In this document: positions 21,197 to 28,549 of the stretch, in pieces
Position numbering within the stretch: position 1 is the first letter of the stretch
Layout of the letters: every line of letters begins with the position of its first letter
DNA from: HRBIN12 sp035762085
Lineage (GTDB): Bacteria; Actinomycetota; UBA4738; HRBIN12
NCBI GenBank assembly: GCA_035762085.1
Contig: DASTPT010000019.1
Coordinates: 1-29,972 of the forward strand
Direction: 5' to 3'
DNA length: 29,972 bases
The notes under the pieces: generated by a model
Databases searched by the model: none
What the model was told of the DNA's origin: nothing
Seen by the model: only the letters and a program-made list of their open reading frames with translations
Made by a program: the position numbers and the translations under genes

Positions 21197-22906
21197 CTAC
21201 TGGATCAGCTGCGCCGCGAACCGGTAACGCATGTTGTCGTCCTTCGGCAGCGCGGCGCACGAGTACCGCCATTTCTCGTCCGTCCAACAGGCGGTCCGGC
21301 GCCGGATGCTGGCGTTCGTCAGCACCAGGTCCACCTCGGCGACCTTGCCCTTGCCGAACTTCACGACGATGCTCGCCTCGCCGGCCTTGGTCAGGCTGAG
21401 CGGCTTGAACTGGACCTTCCCGCTCTTGAAGAGCACGACCACGGACGCCTCCGGCCCGGTCTTGTACGCGGGGCCGTTCATCGCGACGAGCAGCTTCGCA
21501 TCGTCCTGGACGCCGCGACCCGGGACGAACCAGACGTAGCGGTTCGTGAGGTGGTCCAGGACCGCCGAGCCGCTCGCCACGCTCCTGTTCCTCGTGATCT
21601 TGAAGGCGTCTGTCGGCGGCGCGTACGGGTAGTCGGCGCCCTCTTCGTACAGAGCGTCTGGGACGTCGTTCCACATCCCGAAGTCGGCGAACGCCCACCG
21701 GAACTCTGCGCCCTCGTCCACGATCTCCTTCTCGATGGCCTTCAGGCTGTAGTCGTCGCGGCCGCCGGGCGCGGCATCCGCGTTCCGCCAGATCCGCCGG
21801 ATGATCCGCGTATCCTCGGAGGACTCCACGAGGAACCGGTGGAAGATCCAGTCCCCGTAGACGTTGAACTTGTTGTTCGCGTCCAGCGGGATATGGGGCT
21901 GGCCGATCGGCGACTTCGGCAGGTACTGGAGGTTGTCGTCGATGTCGTCGTAGACCTCGTCCTCGATCCACGTCGCCGAGGACTCCATGAACCACCGGTC
22001 CTCGGCCGCGTCATACGCGAACTGCACGGCGTGGAAGAACTCGTGCGCCATCGTGACCTGGAGTGCCTGCGTGCCCGAGACGCCCGGGAACTGCCCCGGG
22101 GCGAAGTCGTCGTCGACGACGCAGTACGCGGAGAAGTCCCAGTACGGGTACACGCTCCCGGGCAGCGCATTCGGGTCGTCGGTCGTGCAGTAGCCGTAGA
22201 GCCCGTCCGCGCCGACATCTGCGATGTAGACATCGATCAGCGAGCTCCCGCCGTCGTTCGTCGACGTGTCGTCGGACTTCGGTGCACGGTACCCGTAATT
22301 CGTCACCTCGGCCGCCCAGACCTCGTCCAACGTTTCCAGCGCCGTGTCGACGTAGTCGGGGATGCCGTTCGCCGGCGACGAGTCGGTGAGGTCCGGTGCG
22401 TCCTCGGTCGTGTTCACGTAGTGGACGCAGCCGTTCGAGGAGCAGACGGGCGTCTGCTCAGCGGTCGTGTAGCCATCCCCCTGTGGGTCGGTCGCGCCGT
22501 CCGTGGGGCGCGCGAGGATCGCGCGGGCCTGGCGCAGCTGTGAGGCCGACAGCTCGTCGAGGCGCAGGACGAGGTCGCGGAGGATCAGGGTGGCCTCGCG
22601 CGGGTCGGCGCGCCGAACGTCCCCGTACCGTGAGCGAACCGTCCCGAGGTCGAACAGCGCGCGTGCGCGCTCGAGCGCGTACGTGGCCGGATCCATGCGT
22701 CCCCGCTCGAGAGCCCAGGTCAGCGCGTCGCGCTCCGCGGGCGTGAACGCGGGGAGGGGCTTGGCGCCGCGCGCGGAGACGTCGGCCTGGCCGGTGCGCG
22801 GGGCGCGCTGCCAGGGTCCGTCGGCGGCCGTCGCGGGCGCCGCGAGCACCAGAACGAGTGCGGCGGCGGTGGCGAGGATCGGCCAGCGGGTACGTGGACG
22901 CTTCAC
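21197..22906 (-). CDS. Secreted HExxH metalloprotease of the MXAN_6640 type
   Basis: A 569-residue protein counted from the GTG at 22906, which follows GGAG with good spacing; the ATG at 22918 is also possible. The signal peptide is MKRPRTRWPI plus a hydrophobic core, cleaved near ATA|AD. An N-terminal helical pro-region-like part (30-135) is followed by the catalytic domain. HEFFH (288-292) in TMAHEFFHAVQFAYD supplies two zinc ligands, and Glu308 in WFMESSATWIEDEVY may be the third. This motif pair is typical of the MXAN_6640 family of predicted metalloproteases. Several Cys pairs (155/160, 240/262) could form disulfides. The C-terminal 150 residues look like a beta-rich binding domain. The substrate is unknown. 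Confidence 0.87.
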   Translation of the reverse strand: MKRPRTRWPILATAAALVLVLAAPATAADGPWQRAPRTGQADVSARGAKPLPAFTPAERDALTWALERGRMDPATYALERARALFDLGTVRSRYGDVRRADPREATLILRDLVLRLDELSASQLRQARAILARPTDGATDPQGDGYTTAEQTPVCSSNGCVHYVNTTEDAPDLTDSSPANGIPDYVDTALETLDEVWAAEVTNYGYRAPKSDDTSTNDGGSSLIDVYIADVGADGLYGYCTTDDPNALPGSVYPYWDFSAYCVVDDDFAPGQFPGVSGTQALQVTMAHEFFHAVQFAYDAAEDRWFMESSATWIEDEVYDDIDDNLQYLPKSPIGQPHIPLDANNKFNVYGDWIFHRFLVESSEDTRIIRRIWRNADAAPGGRDDYSLKAIEKEIVDEGAEFRWAFADFGMWNDVPDALYEEGADYPYAPPTDAFKITRNRSVASGSAVLDHLTNRYVWFVPGRGVQDDAKLLVAMNGPAYKTGPEASVVVLFKSGKVQFKPLSLTKAGEASIVVKFGKGKVAEVDLVLTNASIRRRTACWTDEKWRYSCAALPKDDNMRYRFAAQLIQ

Positions 22907-22935
22907 GGGCGGCTCCATTCCGTCGAGGGCGCCCC

Positions 22936-22941
22936 ATGCTA
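22936..22941 (-). promoter_or_regulatory. -10 box TAGCAT of the metalloprotease gene
   Basis: On the minus strand TAGCAT lies about 30 nt before the GTG. The transcription start would be near 22929. Confidence 0.4.
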
Positions 22942-22945
22942 CAAC

Positions 22946-22973
22946 CGCGAGGTTCTCTGGAGTGGAACCCGCG
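22946..22973. terminator. Hairpin after the Gfo/Idh gene, next to the protease promoter
   Basis: CGCG-a-GGTTC and GAACC-CGCG pair around a 9-nt loop, with one bulge. It lies 10 bp beyond the dehydrogenase stop. It may end that operon or serve as an operator for the protease gene. Confidence 0.4.
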
Positions 22974-22983
22974 CCTGACGGCG

Positions 22984-23925
22984 CTACGCGAGTTCGCGGG
23001 CCGAACGATACGCCTCCTCGACGATCCGCATCACGATCCGGCCGTCCTCGCCGTTCGGGCGGGGCGCCCACCCCTGAGCGATCCCGTCCAGGAACGCGTC
23101 CATCTGCGCCGAGTACATCGGCTGGGTGCAGTGCTCGTAGTCCTCGCTCGGCGGGACCGGGTCCCAGATCCGGGCGTAACCGCCCGTCCCCAAGACCTCG
23201 GTGTCGGCCTCGAGGCCGGGCAGGTACGGCCACCACCATCCCGCCTGTACCTCCGAGGTGACGCCATTCGACCACGAGATCAGCAGGTGGGCATCGTCGT
23301 CGACGTCGTAGTCGCCGTACCGGGTCGCAACGGTCGCGACCACGCGCATCGGCCCGGGGTCGCCCAGGAGGAACCGTGCCGTGTCGATCGCGTGCACACC
23401 CATGTCGACGAGCGCCCCACCCCCTGCGAGCGCCGGGTCCGTGAACCAGCCGCTCGGCCCCCATCCCGCGTGGACGCCGTAGCCTCGTGTCGAGACCACG
23501 GTGCCGAGCTCGCCGGCATCGATCCGCTCCCGCATAGCGATCACCTCCTCCCGGAAGCGCCAGCAGTGTGCGACCATGAGGAACGCGCCCGAGGTGTTGG
23601 CCGCATCGAGCATCGCGTCGCACTCCGACACGCTCATGGCCATCGGCTTCTCTACGAGGACGTGCTTGCCGTGGCGGAGCAGCTCGATCGCTTGGGGGGC
23701 GTGCAGGGCGTTCGGTGTGGCCACCACCGCCGCGTCGATCTCGGGGTCACGCGCGAGCGCCTGCCAGTCCGTGGTGACCCTCGGGATACCGAAGGTCTCG
23801 GCCAGCTTCGACGCGCTCTCCTCTCGATGGTTCGCGACCGCGACGAGCTGCGCGTCCGGGCGCTCGAACACCGCGCGAGAGTGAAGCTGCTGCATCCAGC
23901 CCGAGCCGAACAGCGCCACCCTCAT
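22984..23925 (-). CDS. Gfo/Idh/MocA-family NAD(P)-dependent sugar or cyclitol dehydrogenase
   Basis: A 313-residue oxidoreductase. The N-terminal Rossmann fold starts MRVALFGSGWMQQLHSRAV, with the GxGxxxxxH pattern. EKPMAMS (92-98) holds the conserved Lys of the EKP motif, and GGALVDMGVHAIDTARFLLG carries the Asp and His expected at the active site. Such enzymes oxidise a hydroxyl of a sugar, myo-inositol or derivative to a ketone, or reverse this. The ATG at 23925 is chosen, since GAGG lies 8 bp upstream; a GTG is directly before it. It is the last gene of the ABC operon. Together with the divergent DegT aminotransferase it could feed keto-sugar intermediates into transamination. Confidence 0.9.
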   Translation of the reverse strand: MRVALFGSGWMQQLHSRAVFERPDAQLVAVANHREESASKLAETFGIPRVTTDWQALARDPEIDAAVVATPNALHAPQAIELLRHGKHVLVEKPMAMSVSECDAMLDAANTSGAFLMVAHCWRFREEVIAMRERIDAGELGTVVSTRGYGVHAGWGPSGWFTDPALAGGGALVDMGVHAIDTARFLLGDPGPMRVVATVATRYGDYDVDDDAHLLISWSNGVTSEVQAGWWWPYLPGLEADTEVLGTGGYARIWDPVPPSEDYEHCTQPMYSAQMDAFLDGIAQGWAPRPNGEDGRIVMRIVEEAYRSARELA

Positions 23926-23952
23926 CACGTGGACCTCGGTGTGATCAAGCGC

Positions 23953-24861
23953 TCATCCCTTCACGCCGGTGAGGGTCACGCCTTCCACGAACACCCGCTG
24001 CGCGAGGAAGAACAGGACGATGACCGGGGCCATGAACATCAGCGAAGCGGCCATCGTGAGGTTCCACTCCACGTGGTGCATCGTTCGGAACTCCGAGAGC
24101 GCGAGGCCGAGCGTCCACAGTCGGTTGTTCCCGATCAGGTACAGCAGCGGTCCGAAGAAGTCGTTCCAGTTGTAGAGGAAGTTGAACAGCGCCACGGCCG
24201 CGATCGCCGGCTTGGCGAGCGGCACGATGACGCGGGTCATGATCTGCCACTCGGTCGCGCCGTCCACCCGCGCCGCGTCCGAGAGCTCCTCGGGCACGGT
24301 GAGGAAGAACTGCCGAAGCAGGAAGATCGAGAACGCGTCACCGAAGAACGCCGGCACGATGAGCGGCAGCAGCGTGTTGATCCAGTCCAACCGAACGAAG
24401 ATCACGTAGAGCGGCACGATCGTGACCTGGAACGGCAGCATCAGCGTCGCGAGCACGAGGATGAAGGTCGCCTGACGCCCCCGCCAGTTCATCCTGGACA
24501 ACGCGTAGGCGACCGGGACCGACGACAGGACGACACCCACGGTCGAGAGCGTGGCGATCAGCGTCGTGTTGAGGGTGTACCGCCAAAGCTCGATCCTTTG
24601 GAACACATCGAGGAAGTTGGACCAGACGAACGGCTCCGGCCAGATCCTGCGCGTGAGAGACTGCTGATCGGTCATGAGCGCGGTCGTGACGACGAAGACC
24701 ATCGGCAAGAGGAACATGACCGAGGCCACGATGAGCATCGAGTGCGTGGCGAGCGACGAAAGGAACCGGCGCCGGCGCTCGGCGGGCGGCAGGGGGCGGG
24801 GTGCCACCCCCCGTGTCCCGCTCGGGACCGGACGGGTGACCACGCCGGTCGGTGCGCTCAC
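23953..24861 (-). CDS. MalG/UgpE-type carbohydrate ABC permease
   Basis: A 302-residue permease. The GTG at 24861 is chosen because it overlaps the previous stop as GTGA. After a ~30-residue Arg/Pro-rich cytoplasmic tail it has six membrane segments. The EAA loop, EELSDAARVDGATEWQIMTRV with IVPLAKPAI (191-220), docks on the ATPase. The C-terminal VFVEGVTLTGVKG is typical of the CUT1 sugar family. It pairs with the permease at 24858. Confidence 0.93.
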   Translation of the reverse strand: MSAPTGVVTRPVPSGTRGVAPRPLPPAERRRRFLSSLATHSMLIVASVMFLLPMVFVVTTALMTDQQSLTRRIWPEPFVWSNFLDVFQRIELWRYTLNTTLIATLSTVGVVLSSVPVAYALSRMNWRGRQATFILVLATLMLPFQVTIVPLYVIFVRLDWINTLLPLIVPAFFGDAFSIFLLRQFFLTVPEELSDAARVDGATEWQIMTRVIVPLAKPAIAAVALFNFLYNWNDFFGPLLYLIGNNRLWTLGLALSEFRTMHHVEWNLTMAASLMFMAPVIVLFFLAQRVFVEGVTLTGVKG

Positions 24862-25751
24862 CGGAAGCCACCCCCCGCGTAGTGCACCCAGCGCCTCGAG
24901 GTCCTCACGAGGATCAGCGTGCAGACCATGGTCACGAGGAACATCATCCATGCCAGGGCGGAGGCGTAGCCCATCCGGAAGTTCCCCCACCCCTGCTGCC
25001 ACAGGTAGACCGAGTAGAACATCAGTGACTCGTTCGGGGCCCCGACCGAAGCCGCCGCCTGCGTGGTGGTGCTCCCCGAGACAGTGATGCTGGCGACGTA
25101 CGCCTGCGTGAAGAACTGGAACCCGTAGATCACGCCCGTGACGAGCGAGAAGAAGATCACCGGGCTGATCGTGGGGAGCGTGACGTGCCGGAACTTCTGC
25201 CAGCCGGTCGCTCCCTCGATGTCAGCCGCCTCATACAGCTGCCGGGGTACGTCCAGCAAGCCCGCGAGGAAGATGATCATCGTTCCGCCGATCCCCCACA
25301 GCGTGAGGATCAGCATCGCGGGCTTCGACCACTGCGCGCTGAAGAACCACAGTGGCGGGTCCTCCCAACCGAGCCCATTCAGCACCACGTTGATCGGACC
25401 GGTCGCCGGATTGAAGATGAAGACGAACGCCAGCGCGACGGCGACGGGCGGTGCGAGCGAGGGCATGAAGAAGATGGTGCGGTAGATCTTCATGCCCTTC
25501 CTCGGCTTCGTGAGCATCCACGCCGTCAGGATCGACAGCCCGATCTGCAGCGGGACGCCGAAGACGATGATCCACAGCGTGTTCCGGACGGCTACCCAGA
25601 AGTTCGGGTCCTTCGTGAACATGTAGACGTAGTTCTGGATGCCGTACCACTCCGGGGTCGACAGCAGGTCGTAGCGCGTGAAGCTGAAGTACAGCGTCGC
25701 GAGCATCGGGTAGAGGATGAAAGCGAGGAACCCGACGATCCACGGCGACAT
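24858..25751 (-). CDS. MalF/UgpA-type carbohydrate ABC permease
   Basis: A 297-residue CUT1-type permease as counted from the ATG at 25751. About six membrane segments are visible. The EAA loop QLYEAADIEGATGWQKFRHV with TLPTISPV is at 171-197. The family normally has an Arg-rich cytoplasmic tail and a slightly longer first membrane helix. Exactly these (RRRRRRNLRRGLTVLAF) are present in frame just upstream of the ATG, but no ATG, GTG or TTG codon lies between the stop of the binding-protein gene and 25751. The ATG also has no ribosome-binding site. The true start may be non-canonical or hidden by a sequence error. Confidence 0.85.
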   Translation of the reverse strand: MSPWIVGFLAFILYPMLATLYFSFTRYDLLSTPEWYGIQNYVYMFTKDPNFWVAVRNTLWIIVFGVPLQIGLSILTAWMLTKPRKGMKIYRTIFFMPSLAPPVAVALAFVFIFNPATGPINVVLNGLGWEDPPLWFFSAQWSKPAMLILTLWGIGGTMIIFLAGLLDVPRQLYEAADIEGATGWQKFRHVTLPTISPVIFFSLVTGVIYGFQFFTQAYVASITVSGSTTTQAAASVGAPNESLMFYSVYLWQQGWGNFRMGYASALAWMMFLVTMVCTLILVRTSRRWVHYAGGGFR

Positions 25752-25862
25752 GAAAGCGAGGACCGTGAGCCCCCTGCGGAGGTTCCGCCGCCGGCGTCGT
25801 CGCGGACGAACGACCCCGGCGGCGGTCCCCTCGAGCTGCGCCGTCGCCGCTACCTCGGCCCC

Positions 25863-27191
25863 CTAGATCTGGGTCTCGGCGAGGAGGTTGTTCACCTCGT
25901 CGGCGGCCTGCTGCAGCGCCGCCTCCGGGTCGTCGATCTTGCCGACCTGCCAATCCTCGAGCACGGAGCCGATCGCCGTCTGGTCCCCGTCGCCGATCGC
26001 GGTCGTCGGCTTGTAGTGCGAATCGGGGTTCGCGAACATATCCAGGAACGTCTGGAACTGCGGCGTCACGTCCAGGTCGGGGGAATCGAGAGCCGCGAAC
26101 GTCGTTGGCACGTTACGGACGATGTTCGCCATGTAGACCAGCGTGTCCGTGTCGGTCGCCATCCACGACACGAGCTGCCAAGCCTCGGCCGGGTGGGGCG
26201 ATCCACGCGGGATGCCGATGATCGTGCCGCCGACCTGCCCGCGCCCGTACTCGGCCACCAGGTCGTCCGGCATCGGGAACGGGGCCGTCATGTAGTTGAG
26301 GTCCGGTGCGCCGTCGGCGATGAACGCCGTGCGCCACTCACCGTCCAGGTTCATCGCAACACGGCCCGTCTGGAAGTCGTTCTCCTCGTTCCACTCGTTG
26401 CCCTGGCCGGCGATGAATCGCTGGAGCTCGTCCTGCCCGTAGAAGTCGATGAGCTCCTTCTGCCAGTTCATCAGGTCGACCCAGCACGGGTCGGTGAAGG
26501 CCGACTCGGTGCCGTCCTCGTTGTACCAGGGGCAGTCGAACGGGATGCTGAGGGTCACGCCGTTCGTCTCGTAGTAGCCCTGCCAGGGCACGAACCCCGC
26601 GCGCTCGATCGACCCGTCGTCGTTGAAGACCGTCAGCTCCTTCGCGTACTCGACGAGCTCCGAGGTCGTCGTCGGGGGGCCGTCGAGCCCGGCCTCCTCG
26701 AACATGTCGACGTTGTAGTAGAGACCGTACGCGTCCGTGAGGAACGGGAACGCGCACCGGCTCCCCGCGTAGCTCGTGTACTGGGCGATCGAGTCGGGGA
26801 ACTGGGTCACATCGAAACCGGATTGCTCGATGAACGGGTTGAGGTTCTGCCAGGCGCCCGACTCGCAGAACTTGCCCACGTTGTCCAGGCCGAACGACAG
26901 CACCACGTCGGGCGGCGTCCCGCTGTTGATCGCCTGGATGATCTTCTGGTCCCCGACGCCGCCGACGCTGTCGACCGTGATCCACGGATACTCCGCGGTG
27001 AAGTCGTCGAAGATGGCGTTGAACTGCTTGAGCTCGCGGCCGGTCCACGCACCCCAGATCTCGATCGTGACTGGATCCGGAGACTCCTCCGGGTTCGCGG
27101 TTGGCGGCGGCGATCCCTCTTCGTCACCGCCCGCCGTGCACGCGTTTGCGAGCAGCGCGAGTACCGCCAGTACCGTCATCATCCGCTTCAC
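25863..27191 (-). CDS. Sugar ABC transporter solute-binding lipoprotein
   Basis: A 442-residue extracellular binding protein. The GTG at 27191 follows a strong AGGAGG 6 nt upstream. A signal peptide ending LLANAC places a lipidated Cys at about 19, followed by a Pro/Glu-rich linker. The mature part starts VTIEIWGAWTGRELKQFNAI and continues FTAEYPWITVD, the pattern of family 1 (maltose/MalE-type) binding proteins. It includes NSGTPPDVVLSF and GIPRGSPHPAEAWQLVSWM, typical hinge and C-lobe motifs. It delivers an oligosaccharide or glycoside to the two permeases. Ligand unknown. The operon contains no ATPase gene. Confidence 0.93.
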   Translation of the reverse strand: MKRMMTVLAVLALLANACTAGGDEEGSPPPTANPEESPDPVTIEIWGAWTGRELKQFNAIFDDFTAEYPWITVDSVGGVGDQKIIQAINSGTPPDVVLSFGLDNVGKFCESGAWQNLNPFIEQSGFDVTQFPDSIAQYTSYAGSRCAFPFLTDAYGLYYNVDMFEEAGLDGPPTTTSELVEYAKELTVFNDDGSIERAGFVPWQGYYETNGVTLSIPFDCPWYNEDGTESAFTDPCWVDLMNWQKELIDFYGQDELQRFIAGQGNEWNEENDFQTGRVAMNLDGEWRTAFIADGAPDLNYMTAPFPMPDDLVAEYGRGQVGGTIIGIPRGSPHPAEAWQLVSWMATDTDTLVYMANIVRNVPTTFAALDSPDLDVTPQFQTFLDMFANPDSHYKPTTAIGDGDQTAIGSVLEDWQVGKIDDPEAALQQAADEVNNLLAETQI

Positions 27192-27210
27192 GACGCACCT
27201 CCTCCCTCCA

Positions 27211-28548
27211 TCAGCCAGCCCTCGCGCGCGCCGCCGATCCGCGCTCGAAGAGCAGGTCCTGTGCCGCCTCCCGGGCCATCGCGATGGCCCCCAGCACCGT
27301 CGCCTCGTCGCCGAGCGGCGAGGCCTCGACCCGTGGCGAGAACGGGGAGAGTGCCCGTAGCTCACGCTCGACAGGCTCGAGGAGTAGGTCGCCGTTCCGG
27401 CCGATGCCGCCGCCGAGCACCACGAGCTCGGGGTCCACCACCGGCACGACCGCAGCGATCGCGAGCGCGATGCCCTCCGCCACCGCCGACACGACCCGTT
27501 CCGCCGTCTCGTCGCCCCGGCGGGCGGCGGCGAACACCCGCTTCGACGTGAGCGGCGGCTTCAGCCCCAGCCGCCGCGCCGTCGCGACGACGCCCGCCGC
27601 GCCGATCGCCGACTCGAGCGCCCCACGGCGCCGGTTCCGCGGATCGTGGGGGTCGGCCGCCGCGAGCGGCAGGTAGCCGATCTCGCCGGCCGCCCCGATC
27701 GAGCCTCTGAACAGATGGCCGCCGAGGACGAGCCCCATGCCGACGCCGGTCCCAACGTGGAGGTACACGAAGTTCGCCACGCCCTTGCCGAGGCCCTTCC
27801 ACCCCTCCCCGATCGTCGCGAGGTTCACGTCGTTCTCGAACCCGAGGTTGGTACCGAGCTCTCGTCGCAGCGCCTCGACGAGCCCCTGCCGCCCCCAGCC
27901 GGGCAGGTTGTGGGCCAGAGCGACCTGGCCACGCGAGGGCTCGAACACGCCGGGGCTGCCCACCACGGCGAACGTCACCTGTCGCCACCGGATACCGGGC
28001 TCCGCGGCGAGCCCGTGCGCGACATCGCCGACCTGACGGATGAGCGTGGCTGCGCTCCGCGCACGTGCCGGCTCGTCGCGACGCGCGACGATGTCGCCCG
28101 CGATGTCCGCGATCGCCGCCCGCACGTAGCTCCGGCCGACGTCGATGCCCACGATCCAGCCCGCCCGCGGGTTCAACTCGTAGAGGATCGCGGTCGGGCC
28201 CTTCCCGCCCGACGTTCGCCCCGCCTCGCGAACCAGGCGGGCGCGCTCGAGCGTCTGGAGCGCCTGCGACACCGTGGGCTTCGACAGGCCGCTCTCTCGC
28301 GCGAGCTGCGCCCGGGACACCGGACCGAGCTGTCGGATCAGCTCTAGGAGGGTGCGCTCGTTGATCGCACGGAGGAGGCTCGGCGTGCCAGCCGTGGGGA
28401 TCTGCTCGGCGCCCGTACCCTTGCCCCCGATCTCGAGTCCGTTCGCGTAGGAAACTTTCCTAACTATTCCGGCCGATGCTACGCTCCCGGGCGACGCCGG
28501 GTCAAGACAGACGGGCGCGCATGTCGGTTCGCAGGAAGGAGCATCCAC
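27211..28548 (-). CDS. ROK-family transcriptional repressor
   Basis: The protein has an N-terminal winged HTH (PSLLRAINERTLLELIRQLG, then VSRAQLARESGLSKPTVSQAL) and a ROK kinase-like domain with IVGIDVGRSYVRAAIADI and FENDVNLATIGEGW. ROK repressors release DNA on binding a sugar. The family zinc motif (His ... CxCGxxGCxE) is replaced: GEIGYLPL has Tyr for His, and RRRGALES has no Cys. No ATG, GTG or TTG occurs in frame between the HTH and the GTG at 28548, which is given here as the nearest canonical start. A start there would put the operator palindrome inside the coding region. The real start is more likely non-canonical, near 28385-28440. The gene is first in the operon, 19 bp before the binding-protein gene. 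Confidence 0.8.
   Translation of the reverse strand: MDAPSCEPTCAPVCLDPASPGSVASAGIVRKVSYANGLEIGGKGTGAEQIPTAGTPSLLRAINERTLLELIRQLGPVSRAQLARESGLSKPTVSQALQTLERARLVREAGRTSGGKGPTAILYELNPRAGWIVGIDVGRSYVRAAIADIAGDIVARRDEPARARSAATLIRQVGDVAHGLAAEPGIRWRQVTFAVVGSPGVFEPSRGQVALAHNLPGWGRQGLVEALRRELGTNLGFENDVNLATIGEGWKGLGKGVANFVYLHVGTGVGMGLVLGGHLFRGSIGAAGEIGYLPLAAADPHDPRNRRRGALESAIGAAGVVATARRLGLKPPLTSKRVFAAARRGDETAERVVSAVAEGIALAIAAVVPVVDPELVVLGGGIGRNGDLLLEPVERELRALSPFSPRVEASPLGDEATVLGAIAMAREAAQDLLFERGSAARARAG
28448..28462. promoter_or_regulatory. Probable ROK operator between the ABC operon and the aminotransferase gene
   Basis: TAGGAAA-C-TTTCCTA is a perfect 15-bp palindrome of AT-rich character in a GC-rich region. 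This is the kind of site bound by ROK/NagC/XylR-type repressors. It lies just before the ROK HTH-coding part and overlaps the likely -35 region of the aminotransferase promoter (-10 TACGCT at 28480-28485). Confidence 0.75.
28480..28485 (+). promoter_or_regulatory. -10 box TACGCT of the aminotransferase gene
   Basis: TACGCT fits TANNNT. The operator ends 17 bp upstream, so the repressor would block the -35 region. Confidence 0.45.
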
Positions 28549-28549
28549 G

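Noticed and set aside
22858..24882. A 674-codon open frame on the plus strand opposite the dehydrogenase and permease genes
   Set aside because: Its Arg/His/Glu/Val-rich composition is typical of an antisense shadow, and the minus strand encodes recognisable proteins throughout.
25752..25862. Fusion of the binding protein and the first permease by readthrough of the TAG
   Set aside because: The frame is open, but no readthrough signal is visible and separate proteins are the family norm; kept only as one explanation of the missing start.
25185..27551. A 788-codon open frame on the plus strand opposite the binding-protein gene
   Set aside because: Same antisense pattern; no signal peptide, motif or ribosome-binding site.
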